Source of the DNA: Deltaproteobacteria bacterium
Lineage (GTDB): Bacteria; Myxococcota_A; UBA796; UBA2385
Length of the DNA stretch: 64,000 nt
Direction: 5' to 3'
NCBI GenBank assembly: GCA_018401435.1
Contig: JAGYJW010000004.1
Location: 62,001-126,000, forward strand
Positions 51,727-60,620 of this stretch are shown here, piece by piece; position 1 is the first letter of the stretch; every line of letters starts with the position of its first letter. Under the pieces are notes generated by a model. That model saw only the letters and a list, made by a program, of their open reading frames with translations, did no database searches and was not told where the DNA came from. The translations under genes and the position numbers were made by a program.

Positions 51727-53310
51727 GTGAACGCCTCACAAATCTACAGGCCACTCTTCGGCCTTCTGCTGGCGTCGTCCCTCGTCGCCAACACCGCGTT
51801 GGCTGCGCCCGACGACGACAACAACATCTACCGCTGGCAGGCGCCTCCGGCGGCCGTTCAGCTGAATGCAGACAATACGGTCATCCCCACGGGCTCTGGC
51901 GCCCTCTTCATCCCCACCCTCACGGGCGTTGAAAAAGAGCCACAGGTGCTGGTTGTTGATGGTGACGCCGTGCGCACCGTCGCCGTCGGCCGGCGCGTCA
52001 TCGTGCCCCCTGGGCGCTATGTCGTGGTGGTCGGCTCCTCCCCCCCGCGCCTCTCCGAAGGCGTCCCGGTCGAGGTCGCGGTCGGCAAGACCACGGTGGT
52101 GCCGGTAAAGTGGGGTGCCTTGCGGGTGGAGGTGGTGGACAGCCAGCTCCGCAAGAGAGAGGCCAGCTTCGATTTGATCGAGGTCAGCTCCGGTCGAAAG
52201 ATCACAACTCCCGGTGTCTTGGACCCCGAAGACGACAGCAGCACCTGGCTGCTGTCGCCCGGCCTCTACCGAATCATGGAGCCCGGAGCGGATCGGCTGA
52301 CCGGACCGGACTTCGTGACGGTGCATGTGCCCGCTGGCGGGGCGGTGCAATTCCGCCTCTTCGTCGATCGCACCACCGGTGACTTCCGCGGCGGTGGCGT
52401 CGTGCCCGCCAATCAAACCCTCCCCGACAAGGTGGAGCCCTCGGGTTGGTCCAGCTCGCTGGTCTTCGGCGCGGACGCGGCGGGCACCCAGACCCGCAAC
52501 CTCACGGGCGTGCCCGACCATACTTTGGCCACCGGCACGGCCTTCATCGACGGCCGCCTGCGCTACTCCGACCGCATCCACGGTCTGAGCCTGCGCGGTC
52601 AGGTCGAAGAAGGTGCCCAATATGTCGAGACGGTGCAGGGACGCGCCCTGCCCTTCATCAAGTCGCGGGACCACCTCGAAGGCAAGGCGATGTACTCGCT
52701 CTTCCTCAACGAGGGCTTGGGCATCTATGCCCGCGCAGGTGCCGAGACGGCTGCCTTCAAGACCTGGAATGTCGCCACGGACCCGGTGCAGATCGCCATC
52801 CGCGAGCAGGGTGGGGCGGTGAATTACCGCACCATCGGCGCCGGAGAGACCTGGGATGTGGCCGACCCCTGGCGGCCCACCTTCCTCAAGGAGGGGGCGG
52901 GAGCGCGCTTCCGCTTCGTAGACACGCGGCCCTTCCGCCTATCCGTTCGCACGGGCCTGGGCCTGCGCCAGAACATCGTCGAGGGTTCGTTGGTTGCCAA
53001 CGACAACCTCAACACGCCCGCGATCGAATTCACCCGGCTGGAGAGCTTCAACCAGCGGGGCTTCGAGGCCTCCGCAGAAGCGGGCTTGCGCCTGAGCAAC
53101 GCCTTCTCCGTGAGCGGCGAGCTGGACGCCTTCTGGGGATTTGGAGACCTCTCCCGCCCCGTGATCGAGTTTGACGGCCTGGCCAACCTGCGGCTGACGC
53201 AGGTGCTGTCGCTGAACTACCTCACCTCGATCACCTCCTTCCCTCAGATCACTGACGCCCTTCAAGTCCGCCATGGCGGCTATCTTCGCGCGTCTTGGAG
53301 CCTGCTGTGA
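51727..53310 (+). CDS. Exported outer-membrane-like protein, beta-rich
   Basis: The GTG start gives a cleavable signal peptide (PLFGLLLASSLVANTALAAP). The 527-residue product is beta-rich, with an N-terminal region carrying PEGA-like strands (GRRVIVPPGRYVVVVGSS, VPVKWGALRVEVVDSQL), then alternating strands with aromatic ends that resemble a barrel (RLRYSDRIHGLSLRGQVEE, GARFRFVDTRPFRLSVRTG) and closing YLRASWSLL. The terminal aromatic/hydrophobic strand suits an outer-membrane barrel. No family is recognised. Its stop overlaps the GTG of the OmpA-like lipoprotein gene, so the two are coupled. Confidence 0.8.
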   Translation: MNASQIYRPLFGLLLASSLVANTALAAPDDDNNIYRWQAPPAAVQLNADNTVIPTGSGALFIPTLTGVEKEPQVLVVDGDAVRTVAVGRRVIVPPGRYVVVVGSSPPRLSEGVPVEVAVGKTTVVPVKWGALRVEVVDSQLRKREASFDLIEVSSGRKITTPGVLDPEDDSSTWLLSPGLYRIMEPGADRLTGPDFVTVHVPAGGAVQFRLFVDRTTGDFRGGGVVPANQTLPDKVEPSGWSSSLVFGADAAGTQTRNLTGVPDHTLATGTAFIDGRLRYSDRIHGLSLRGQVEEGAQYVETVQGRALPFIKSRDHLEGKAMYSLFLNEGLGIYARAGAETAAFKTWNVATDPVQIAIREQGGAVNYRTIGAGETWDVADPWRPTFLKEGAGARFRFVDTRPFRLSVRTGLGLRQNIVEGSLVANDNLNTPAIEFTRLESFNQRGFEASAEAGLRLSNAFSVSGELDAFWGFGDLSRPVIEFDGLANLRLTQVLSLNYLTSITSFPQITDALQVRHGGYLRASWSLL

Positions 53311-55200
53311 AGCACATCTTCCCCACTGCCGCAAGCACCGCTGTGCGGCTTCTCCCGGCCATGCTGGTCGCGCTGTCTCTGGTGGGTTGCGCTGCAACCC
53401 AATCCAATACGGCCTTCAAGTTGGACGCCACCCGCACGGCCCTCGACGCCCAGATGGACGAGACCGACCGGCTGGAGTCCCGGCTGGCCATTGTGCCGCC
53501 CACCGAGCTCATCGCTCCCGAACCCAAGGCGGAGATGCCCAGGGCAGACGCCGCGCCGGTCATCGCCCCGGTGGTCGAGGAGCCCGTGATCGAGGATGCC
53601 GTGGCCATCGTCGAGCCGACGGTCAGCCCCCTCTCCGAGACCGCCGAGGTGGAGTGGCTGCAGCGTGGCACCCCGCCGCGCGTCGCGCAGGGGCATGGCA
53701 TGGACTCCGGTATGGCCGTGTCCATGGACCGCGTGGCCCGGGCCCTCGAACAGCAGACCATGCTGCAGATCCTCGAGGCTCGCCTGGCCGACAAGCAGCG
53801 TCTCATCGATGCCATTGGCGGCTATGGCTCGCCCGCGGCCCGCGCCCTGGTGGGCTCGGATAGCGACGCCGTGGCGGCCCTGCGCGCCCAGCAGGACAAG
53901 GTGGCCGCTGACCTCGTCGCGCGGGATGCCGCCGCCAGGACGGCCCTCCAAGACAAGAGGGCCGCAGAGGCCAAGGCTGCCGATGATGCCCGCTGGGCCG
54001 CCATGATGGCGCGCCTCGAAAGGATCGAGAGCGGCAAGACCCCACCGGCTGCCGCTGGAGCTGCCGGTGCCGCGGGCGCGGTGACGACGCTGCCCGGCGC
54101 GACGGGCGCGACCGAGCCGATCGATCCCAAGGTCGCCGCCCTGGCGGCCCAGCTTGCGGCCCTCGAGGGCGAGGCCGATGCGCGCGCCAGGCAGGAGGAG
54201 GAGCGCAACACCGCTGAGGCTGCCGAGCGCAGCCGCCAGGAAGAGCTGTTGCGCCAGAGCTCCTTGGAGGCCCGCATGGCCCAGATGCAGGCCCAGCAAG
54301 AGGCCATGCTGGCCGCCCAGCAGTCCAGCCAGCGTCGCGACGATCGCTTCTTGTCCCGGGTATTTCGCCGGGATCGCCGCAGCACCGACGGGCAGGGCGC
54401 CCGCGTGACGGTAGAGGGGGACGGCACCGCTGCGACCCCCGCCGCTGGTCCGGTGGACCCGCTGATCATCGAGGCCGCCGTGCAGCGCGCCCTCAGCGAG
54501 CAGGCCGCCCGCGACGCGGCCCGGTCCAAGCAATCCCTGCTGGAATACGAGGATGATCTGGAAGAGGAGGAGGCCGCGGCCGAAGTGGCCGAGGTGGACT
54601 CCCGCATGCAGTCGATCCTCGACCGCATCGACGCCATGCAGGCCAGCTCCAGCCCTTCGCAGACGGCCGAGATCGCCGCCCTCGAAGCCGAGCTGGCCAC
54701 ACTCAAGGGCCGCTCGGAAGAGCTGGAGAGCACCCGCGCCGAGCTCAGCACCCTGCGCTCGCGGGATGCCGAGGCCAAGAAGCGGCTCGAAGCTGCTGCA
54801 GCCGGTGATCGCGTCGGGGCTGGCGGTCGAGATACGCGCCGAGGACGCGCGGATCAAGCTGCCCTCCGACGTGCTCTTTGCTTCGGGCCAGTTCAAGCTG
54901 TCCACGATCGGCAGAGACACGGTGGCCCGGGTGGGCCGGGTGCTGGCCTCCTCCCCCGGCCTGCAGGTCGAGGTGGAAGGCCACACCGACAGCCAGCCCA
55001 TTCGGGGCAGCACCAACTGGGATCTGGGCTTCGCCCGGGCCCGGGGCGTGCTGGAGGGCCTCATCGGCGCGGGCTTGCCCATCGAGCGGGTCAAGGCGAC
55101 CTCCTATGGCGACAGCAGCCCGATCTCGGACAACCGGACACCCGAAGGCCGTGCGGCCAACCGGCGCATCGAGCTGATCGTCCGCCTGCCCGAGGCCTGA
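53307..55200 (+). CDS. OmpA-family lipoprotein with long coiled-coil region (one frameshift)
   Basis: The GTG overlaps the upstream stop and gives a signal peptide with lipobox LSLVGC. The next ~450 residues are Ala/Glu/Arg/Gln-rich helical sequence, probably coiled coil, with Ala/Pro-rich links. The C-terminal ~120 residues, in another frame, form an OmpA peptidoglycan-binding domain: LPSDVLFASGQFKLSTIG, LQVEVEGHTDSQPIRGS, NWDLGFARARGVLEGLI and NRTPEGRAANRRIELIV, with the Asp and Arg that grip diaminopimelate. The frame changes near 54785-54800, in the one-extra or two-missing direction. The protein would tether the outer membrane to the wall. A third envelope lipoprotein gene follows after 58 bases. 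Confidence 0.85.
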
Positions 55201-55258
55201 GCCTCGCTGGCCGGTCTTCGTTTCTTCTTCTCTTGGCACCCAAACACTGGGAGCAGTC

Positions 55259-55984
55259 ATGCTGCGTCTTGCACCGTCCCTTCTCATCTTCCTTGTCGCC
55301 GGCTGCGCCGATGTCGACACGCAGCGCCCCAGCCTTCGGGTGATCAGCCCCGCCGACGCGGGAGAGGGCCCCGCGGACCTCGCGGTCCGCTTGTCGGCCC
55401 GGGTGGACGACGGCGAGGCCTCCCTGGTGCAGATCGCGGTCAGCGTCACCTCCGATGTCGATGGCCGCCTGTGCAAGCGGGCGCCCGGCACCAAGGGCCA
55501 GGTGGTCTGCTTCGCCGCCCTGACCGAGGGCGAGCACCTGCTCACCTTTGTCGCAGAGGACGCCTCGGGCAACAAGCGCGAGCGCAGCATCACCTGGACC
55601 GCCACGGCAGGGGCCGAGGTGGACGAGCCCGATGGAGCCTGGTCCGGCACGCTGGACCTGGTGATGAGCGGCGGGCTGGTGAGCACCTGCACCGGCCTCA
55701 TCGACCTCGACATCGATCGCAGCGCCGACCCGGCCATCCTGGGCACGGCCACCTGCGAGAGCGCCGATGCCGCCCTCACCGCGCTCACCCTGAGCGGGGC
55801 GGTGGACGCCTTCGGCCTCTGGTCGGGCACCCTCAGCCTGCTGCTGGACGGAGAGGGTCCCTTCTCCTTGGATTGGACCGCCGGCCCTGGCACCACCGAG
55901 GTCGATGGGGTGGTCATCGGCGCCGCCAACACCACGGCCTATGGCGAGGTCCAGCTCTCAGGCAGCTTCGCGGTGGAGCGCTGA
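55259..55984 (+). CDS. Secreted lipoprotein with beta-sandwich-like domains
   Basis: The 241-residue protein has a signal peptide with lipobox LVAGC, an immunoglobulin-like stretch (SLRVISPADAGEG, LTFVAEDASGNKRERSITW) and a C-terminal module WSGTLDLVMSGGLVSTCTG that pairs with ILGTATCE and LSGAVDAFGLWSGTL. The module resembles the C-terminal part of the MopE-type lipoprotein at 14598 in motif order (W-x-G-T, CTG, G-x-x-x-C), which suggests a recurrent lipoprotein fold. No function is known. It is the third gene of the envelope set and probably co-transcribed. Confidence 0.82.
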   Translation: MLRLAPSLLIFLVAGCADVDTQRPSLRVISPADAGEGPADLAVRLSARVDDGEASLVQIAVSVTSDVDGRLCKRAPGTKGQVVCFAALTEGEHLLTFVAEDASGNKRERSITWTATAGAEVDEPDGAWSGTLDLVMSGGLVSTCTGLIDLDIDRSADPAILGTATCESADAALTALTLSGAVDAFGLWSGTLSLLLDGEGPFSLDWTAGPGTTEVDGVVIGAANTTAYGEVQLSGSFAVER

Positions 55985-56106
55985 AGGCTGGATGTCTCGT
56001 TCTCCCCGCTGACTCGCCGAGGGACCCGGCGCCTGCTTGTATTTGGCATGGGCTGCTTGCACCTGGGCCTGGGTCGCGACCGGGCCTGGCCACGGACGGC
56101 TGGCGG

Positions 56107-56277
56107 GTGGATGTGGACCTGGAGCTGTGGGCGGGTCGGCCCTCCGTGGCCACCGCAGCCGCGGTGCGTCGGGCCATCCTCGAGATCCTCCCCCGGGACA
56201 TCGGTCTGCCGGTTGCCCGCCTCGACCTGCTGCTGGTGCGTGAGCGGGCGGTCCCCAATCGACGCCGCGTCGCCTGA
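56107..56277 (+). CDS. Possible small gene or fragment with Asp23-like C-terminal pattern
   Basis: The frame ending at 56277 contains GWRVDVDLELWAGRPSVATA, then AAAVRRAILEILPRDIGLPV and ARLDLLLVRERAV. A beta strand, helix, beta strand with alternating V/D residues resembles the end of Asp23/Gls24-type domains, like the gene at 51142. A GTG at 56107 is the only start in this part, and matching sequence begins a few codons earlier, so it may be a truncated or frameshifted remnant. Confidence is low. Confidence 0.3.
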   Translation: MDVDLELWAGRPSVATAAAVRRAILEILPRDIGLPVARLDLLLVRERAVPNRRRVA

Positions 56278-56576
56278 CACCTGGAGCGCCCATGGGCCCC
56301 ACCGATCCCTTGGGTCCGGCTCCGACCGCAGAGATGTGACGCTTCAGCACGCAGCCACAATCCAAGGCCTCGGCGTTGGCAGAGGCGACGGCCCTGTTCA
56401 AGACTGTGTTGTCGGGGATGGTGACCGGGTTGTCGCCCAGCGACCGCCCTTTGCTTGATGGGCAGACGGCGGTCGGTGAAGCGCTCGCCCCGTCGATATC
56501 TCCGGAGTCCCTCTCAGATCGGGTTTCGCGGTGGGCCGCTGTGCAGACAGGTCCGAGGACCCTCGCGGCGCCGGGC
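56278..56576. other. Intergenic stretch, no convincing gene
   Basis: About 300 bases between the possible fragment and the minus-strand DUF11-like gene. The open frames here are Arg/Pro-rich and read as shadows. One minus-strand frame contains NTVLNRAVASANAEALDCGC, which has a less artificial composition, but it lacks a start and family resemblance. No RNA gene or clear terminator was recognised. Confidence 0.4.
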
Positions 56577-57359
56577 CTAAAAACAAATCTGGTAGGGGGA
56601 GACCCAGACGCTGCCGGGGAAGGTGGTCAGCCCCTCGAAGCAGCCCCCAGGCACGCCATCGCCTTCGAACTGGGCCACCGTGGCGCCGGTGTCGGTGTAG
56701 ACCATCGACAGGTGGTCGGGGCTGCTCTGCACCCAGCTGCCGCCATAGCTGCTGGGCTGGCCGGGAAAGCTCAGGCTGCCGTCAGCTGCCAGTACGACGC
56801 TGTGGCTGCTGATCGAGCTGGGGAAGAGGCTGCACTCATAGAATGCGGTCAGATTTTGACCGGTGCAATGCCGCACCGTGGCCCCGGCGGGGGCGGCGAT
56901 GGGCGTGTCGATGTAGACCAGGTCGGCGGCGTCGGCGTCGCCATTGTTGCCGAGGTTGTTTTCGCGGGAGGTGGTGGTGGCGTCGGCCTGGAATTCGATG
57001 GGCTCACTGCTCTGGGGCAGGGTCATCGTGAAGCTGACCTGGCTGCTGCGGCCCTTGCGCACGGTGCCCAGGTTGCAGATCAGCCGGTTGGCGCTGCGGC
57101 TGCAGCCGCTGGGGGTGGCGGCCAGGCTGCCCATCAGGGCCACCGTGGGGCTGGTCTGGGTCTCGGGGAGCTGGATCACGAGGCTCACGCCCGCTGCGTC
57201 GGCAGTGCCGCTGTTGGCGACGGTGACCGTGTAGGTGCCCGGGCTGTAGACAGGGGTGGCCGCGGGCACCGTGAGGGTGGTGGCGAGGTCGGCCACCCGG
57301 GGGGCAGCGTCGGCGCTGTGGACGAAGAGGAGCACGAGGGGGAGGCTGAGCAGGCTCAT
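56577..57359 (-). CDS. Secreted DUF11-like protein
   Basis: The 260-residue product has a signal peptide (LLSLPLVLLFVHSADAAP). Residues about 25-140 form a DUF11/CARDB-type beta-sandwich: YSPGTYTVTVANSGTADAAG, VSLVIQLPETQ, SRSANRLICNLGTVRKG and DATTTSRENNLGNNGD, where the N-N-x-x-x-x-D ending is typical. The second half (GGSWVQSSPDHLSMVYTDTG and the ending SPYQICF) has several cysteines and no known match. It is probably an extracellular or surface-associated protein. No partner is obvious nearby. Confidence 0.82.
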   Translation of the reverse strand: MSLLSLPLVLLFVHSADAAPRVADLATTLTVPAATPVYSPGTYTVTVANSGTADAAGVSLVIQLPETQTSPTVALMGSLAATPSGCSRSANRLICNLGTVRKGRSSQVSFTMTLPQSSEPIEFQADATTTSRENNLGNNGDADAADLVYIDTPIAAPAGATVRHCTGQNLTAFYECSLFPSSISSHSVVLAADGSLSFPGQPSSYGGSWVQSSPDHLSMVYTDTGATVAQFEGDGVPGGCFEGLTTFPGSVWVSPYQICF

Positions 57360-57534
57360 GGCGCTGTCCGGGGACGGGGTGTGCCGGGTGGACCGGTCGT
57401 CGGCGTGGCCGCGACCTTCCCCCTCAAGCTACCCGGGGCCGATGCCCCCCGTGGGCCCCGCGACCGCCTTGTAGGATCCGTGCAAGATCCCCACCTTGAG
57501 CGCCTTCTCGCCTCATCAAACCCTCATGCAGGCC

Positions 57535-58014
57535 TCAGCCGGTCAGCGCCGCGAGGGCTGCCAGGACCTCGTCGGCGTGGCCGCCGGGCTGCACGGGATC
57601 GAAGACTCGGGCCACCCGCCCCGCGGGGTCCACCAGAAAGGTCACCCGGGCCGAGGCCTGGATGGGTCCGAGCTTGTTGAGCACGCCCATCGCCGCGGAT
57701 AGCCGGCCCTGGGTATCCGAGAGCAAGGGGTAGTTCAGGTCGTATTTTTCGGCGAAGAGACGGTGGGATTCCACCGTGTCTACGCTCACCCCGAAGATGC
57801 CGGCCCCAAGGCCCGCGATGCGGTCGAAGGTCGCGCGGAACCCGCGCGCTTCGATCGTTCAGCCGGGGGTGTCGTCCTTTGGGTAGAAGAAGAGCACCAG
57901 GGGGCTGCCGGCGCTGTCGCGCAGGCGGTGGGCCCGGCCGTGCTGGTCGGGCAGGCTGAGGTCGGGGAGGGGAGTGCCCACGGGCACGGGGGACTTGCGA
58001 GACAGCAGGGACAT
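57535..58014 (-). CDS. Selenocysteine-containing peroxiredoxin (PrxQ/Bcp type), Sec52 encoded by UGA
   Basis: Reading from ATG 58014, one frame runs 159 codons to the stop at 57535 with one internal UGA at 57859-57861. The sequence around it, FYPKDDTPG-U-TIEARGF, puts the UGA exactly at the peroxidatic Cys of PrxQ/Bcp enzymes (usual DDTPGCTxEA). Downstream DTVESHRLFAEKYDLNYPLL and TFLVDPAGRVARVF are classical. Thus it is very likely Sec, giving fast reduction of hydroperoxides using thioredoxin or another thiol. There is no second Cys at the usual +5 position, so it is a 1-Sec type. A hairpin of SECIS form follows the UGA (separate entry). The gene is divergent to the GST gene by about 90 bases. 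Confidence 0.9.
57824..57861 (-). promoter_or_regulatory. Bacterial SECIS element (UGA plus hairpin)
   Basis: Four bases after the UGA, a hairpin forms: TCGAAG pairs with CTTCGA, then CGCGCGG pairs with CCGCGCG, enclosing the loop GTT; a 2-base bulge (AC) lies on the 3' side. The loop starts 17 bases after the UGA and its first base is G, both in line with the bacterial SECIS model. The element recruits SelB with Sec-tRNA so that UGA is read as selenocysteine. Confidence 0.8.
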
Positions 58015-58105
58015 GGAGGCTCCAGGTGAGGGCTCCTAACCCAGCGCTGGCTGGGCCCAGCGGAATCGCCGGGGTAGACAGCGGGTTCCTACGTTGGCGG
58101 TGTCC

Positions 58106-58765
58106 ATGCTCAAGCTTCATCATCTCGAGAACTCCCGCTCCCAGCGGGTGCTTTGGCTGCTCGAAGAGCTGGGCCTGGACTATGAGCTGGTGCTCTACAA
58201 GCGCGATCCCCGCACCATGCTGGCGCCCCCCGAGCTGAAGCGGGTCCACCCCCTGGGCCTCTCGCCGGTGCTGGAAGATGGCGACCGCATCGTTGCCGAG
58301 TCGGGGGCCATCCTCGAATACCTGGCCCGCAAGACGGGCAGCTTCCGCCCCGATCCCGACAGCGCCGATGGCATGGCTTGCACCCACTGGTTGCACTACG
58401 CCGAAGGCTCCTTGATGCCGCTGCTGCTGATGGGCCTGGTGCTGGGCCAGCTGGGCGGGGCGCGGGTTCCTTTCCTGGTGCGGCCGGTGGGCAAGGCCCT
58501 GGCCAAGGGTGTGCGTGCATCCTTCTTGAACCCCCGCCTGTCCTTGCATCTGGGCTATGTGGACGAGGCCCTGCGGGACCAGCCCTGGCTGGCCGGAGAC
58601 GCTCTCAGCATCGCCGATGTGCAGATGAGCTTTCCCCTGCAAGCCGCCAGCAGCCGCGAGGGCGCGGGCCCGTACCCCGCCATCACGGCCTGGCTGGCCC
58701 GCATCGCCGCGCGGCCGGCCTGGGCGCGGGCCCTGGAGCGGGGCGGACCTTATGCTTATATTTGA
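58106..58765 (+). CDS. Glutathione S-transferase
   Basis: The 219-residue protein has the thioredoxin-like N-terminal domain (SRSQRVLWLLEELGLDYEL, VHPLGLSPVLEDGDRIVAES, GAILEYLARKTG) with the cis-Pro-like SPV and the glutathione-contacting ESGAI, then an all-helical C-terminal domain ending in WLAGDALSIADVQMSFPL and PAITAWLARIAARPAW. Active-site Ser at the N-terminus (NSRSQR) fits a beta-like/theta-like class. The family conjugates or reduces with glutathione. ATG 58106 matches the family start, better than the upstream TTG at 58094. Next to the Sec peroxiredoxin gene, so an oxidant-defence context is reasonable, though no shared operon exists. Confidence 0.92.
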   Translation: MLKLHHLENSRSQRVLWLLEELGLDYELVLYKRDPRTMLAPPELKRVHPLGLSPVLEDGDRIVAESGAILEYLARKTGSFRPDPDSADGMACTHWLHYAEGSLMPLLLMGLVLGQLGGARVPFLVRPVGKALAKGVRASFLNPRLSLHLGYVDEALRDQPWLAGDALSIADVQMSFPLQAASSREGAGPYPAITAWLARIAARPAWARALERGGPYAYI

Positions 58766-58804
58766 TTCGCATGTCCCTGCACTGCATTCCCCTATGGAGT
58801 CCCC

Positions 58805-59356
58805 ATGATCCCCTCTCGCCTTCTATTCCCCTGCTCCCTTCTTTTTGGCCTGGTCGGTTGCAAAGACGGTGTGCTCACCCATATCGAGGTCGAAGGCAGC
58901 GCCACGGTCACCCTGGAGGGCGCCAGCATCCTCGAAGTCATCGCGGGCGACCTGGGCTTTGACGACTTTGTCTCCATGGACATCACCTCGGAAGAGGAGC
59001 TGGCCAACCAGGGGGTCGAGCCCGGCGACATCAAGGATGTGCAGCTGGTGCTCTTCGAGCTGGAGGCCACCGATCCGGCCGGCGCCGACCTGTCCTTCAT
59101 CGACGCCATGGCCGTGGGCGTGCAGGCTCCGGGCCTCGCTGCGGCCACCATCGCCTCGGCCAACGACTTCCCCGACGGGCAGAGCCTGGTCAGCTTCGAT
59201 CTGCTGGGCGTCGATTTGACGGACTACGCCACCAGCGAGTCCATGACCCTCACCACCGACGTGACGGGTCAGCGGCCCGACGAGCGCACCACGGTGGAGG
59301 CCCGCTACATCCTGGATGTGGGCGTGACCTTGCAGGGCGCCACCCGCCGTCGCTGA
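58805..59356 (+). CDS. Secreted lipoprotein, beta-rich
   Basis: The 183-residue product has a signal peptide with lipobox GLVGC followed by a beta-rich domain without further cysteines: LTHIEVEGSATVTLEGASIL, EVIAGDLGFDDFVSMDITSE, IKDVQLVLFELEATDPAGAD and VEARYILDVGVTLQG. The rhythm of alternating hydrophobic strands is complete and ends near the stop, so the protein is probably a single-domain surface lipoprotein. No family is recognised. It lies 39 bases after the GST gene and may be co-transcribed. Confidence 0.82.
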   Translation: MIPSRLLFPCSLLFGLVGCKDGVLTHIEVEGSATVTLEGASILEVIAGDLGFDDFVSMDITSEEELANQGVEPGDIKDVQLVLFELEATDPAGADLSFIDAMAVGVQAPGLAAATIASANDFPDGQSLVSFDLLGVDLTDYATSESMTLTTDVTGQRPDERTTVEARYILDVGVTLQGATRRR

Positions 59357-59424
59357 GCTGTCGGTGGCCTCCGTCTCTCCGGCGGCGGCCGGTCGTGGCC
59401 CCGGTCCTGCGCTACCTTGGGCGA

Positions 59425-60161
59425 ATGTTGACCCTGCTCCTCCTCCCCCTCCTCGGCCTGGCCCACGCCGGCGATCCCTGTCCCATCGACGTGCAGATCG
59501 CCGCCTTCACCCCTCCCTGGCGGGATCGCGCTGCCGATCTGGCCGCCCTGTCGGTGCAGCGCCAGTGGTTTGGCCTGTCCTACCGGGAGGCCGGCGGCGG
59601 GCTGGTGGTGCGCGCGGCGCAGCCCGACAGTCCGGCCGCGGCGGCGGGGCTGCTGCCCGGGATGCCATCCTCACCGCCAATGGCGCGCCCGTGGCCACCC
59701 GCGCCGAGCTGTCGGCGGCCTTTGACGCCCTGGCTGCCGATGCGCCCATGCAGCTGGGCCTCCGCCGGGATGGCCAGGCGCTGGAGCGCAGCCTGCGACC
59801 GGGCCCGGTGGACCCGCTGGTCTTGGGGCTGGTGCAGGCGCTGGAGACCCAGGAGTGCCGGTCGGTGTCGCTGGTGGCGGTGGCGCCCGCCCAGGCCCAG
59901 GCCCTGCTGGCGGGGGCCTTCACCGACTCCCAGGGCTTTCGGTGCGATGATGCGCATACTGGGCTTGCAAGTGCATTTCCCAGTGGAACGGTGCTGCTGG
60001 TGCGGGGGGGCAGCCGGGTCCTGTTGACCGCACCGGGCTGGGCGACCACCTGCGTGGACCGGGCCGACCTGGACGGGCCCGGTCTGGAGGCCTCGGCCCT
60101 GCGCGCCCGCGTGGACGCCTTGCTGGCGGGCTATGTGCGGGATCGCCACGACAACCCCTGA
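59425..60161 (+). CDS. Exported PDZ-domain protein (one frameshift)
   Basis: The ATG at 59425 starts a signal peptide (LTLLLLPLLGLAHAGD). A PDZ domain follows, LSVQRQWFGLSYREAGGGLV then VRAAQPDSPAAAAGLLPG, and continues in another frame with DAILTANGAPVATRAELSAA and MQLGLRRDGQALERSL. One G restored in the GGG run at 59659-59661 joins them as LLPGDAILTANG, a standard PDZ sequence. The C-terminal half (LVAVAPAQAQALLAG, TVLLVRGGSRVLLTAPGWAT) is unassigned. It is probably periplasmic. Pth2 follows after 11 bases. Confidence 0.78.
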
Positions 60162-60172
60162 CCGGAGCCCGG

Positions 60173-60583
60173 GTGCGTCCTTTCAAGCAGGTGCTGCTCT
60201 ACCGCCGGGATCTGCAGATGCGGAAGGGCAAGATCGCGGCCCAATGTGCCCACGCGTCGGTGGGGGTGCTGCTGCGACCGGCCCTGCGGGCCCACCCGCC
60301 GGGCACCAACCCCTTGCCGGTGGAGCTGAGCCCGGAGGCCGAACACTGGCTGCGCGAAGGAGCTGCCAAGATCGTCCTGTCAGTGGAGGACGAAGAGGCC
60401 CTGGTAAAGGCCTATCGATTGGCTGTGGACGCCGGTCTGCCCGCCATTCTCATCATGGATGCGGGCCATACGGAGTTCAAGGGCGTGCCCACCCGCACCG
60501 CCGTGGCCATCGGCCCCGCCGCGGTGGCCGCCATCGACGCGATCACCGGGCCGGGCGGCCTGATCGACACCAGGCTGGCCTGA
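60173..60583 (+). CDS. pth2: Peptidyl-tRNA hydrolase, Pth2 (archaeal/eukaryotic type)
   Basis: The 136-residue protein matches Pth2 throughout: KQVLLYRRDLQMRKGKIAAQ with CAHASVGVLL, AAKIVLSVEDEEALVKAY, AGLPAILIMDAGHTEF and VPTRTAVAIGPAAVAAID. The conserved Lys/Gly/Lys-I-A-A-Q, Asp in MDAG and Thr/His in HTE build the active site. Pth2 releases peptides from peptidyl-tRNA in archaea and eukaryotes, while most bacteria use the unrelated Pth1. Its presence here is as a complete, well-conserved gene. A GTG start is used, with the ATG-free upstream gap of 11 bases from the PDZ gene. Confidence 0.92.
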   Translation: MRPFKQVLLYRRDLQMRKGKIAAQCAHASVGVLLRPALRAHPPGTNPLPVELSPEAEHWLREGAAKIVLSVEDEEALVKAYRLAVDAGLPAILIMDAGHTEFKGVPTRTAVAIGPAAVAAIDAITGPGGLIDTRLA

Positions 60584-60620
60584 GCGCGGGGGGAAGCCGC
60601 GCCGCTGCTGCCGGGTCGAG

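Noticed and set aside
57859-57861. The peroxiredoxin UGA as a sequencing error or nonsense mutation
   Set aside because: The codon falls precisely on the catalytic cysteine position, the rest of the frame is intact, and a hairpin with the expected spacing and loop base follows. The frameshift-type errors seen elsewhere do not create such a substitution.
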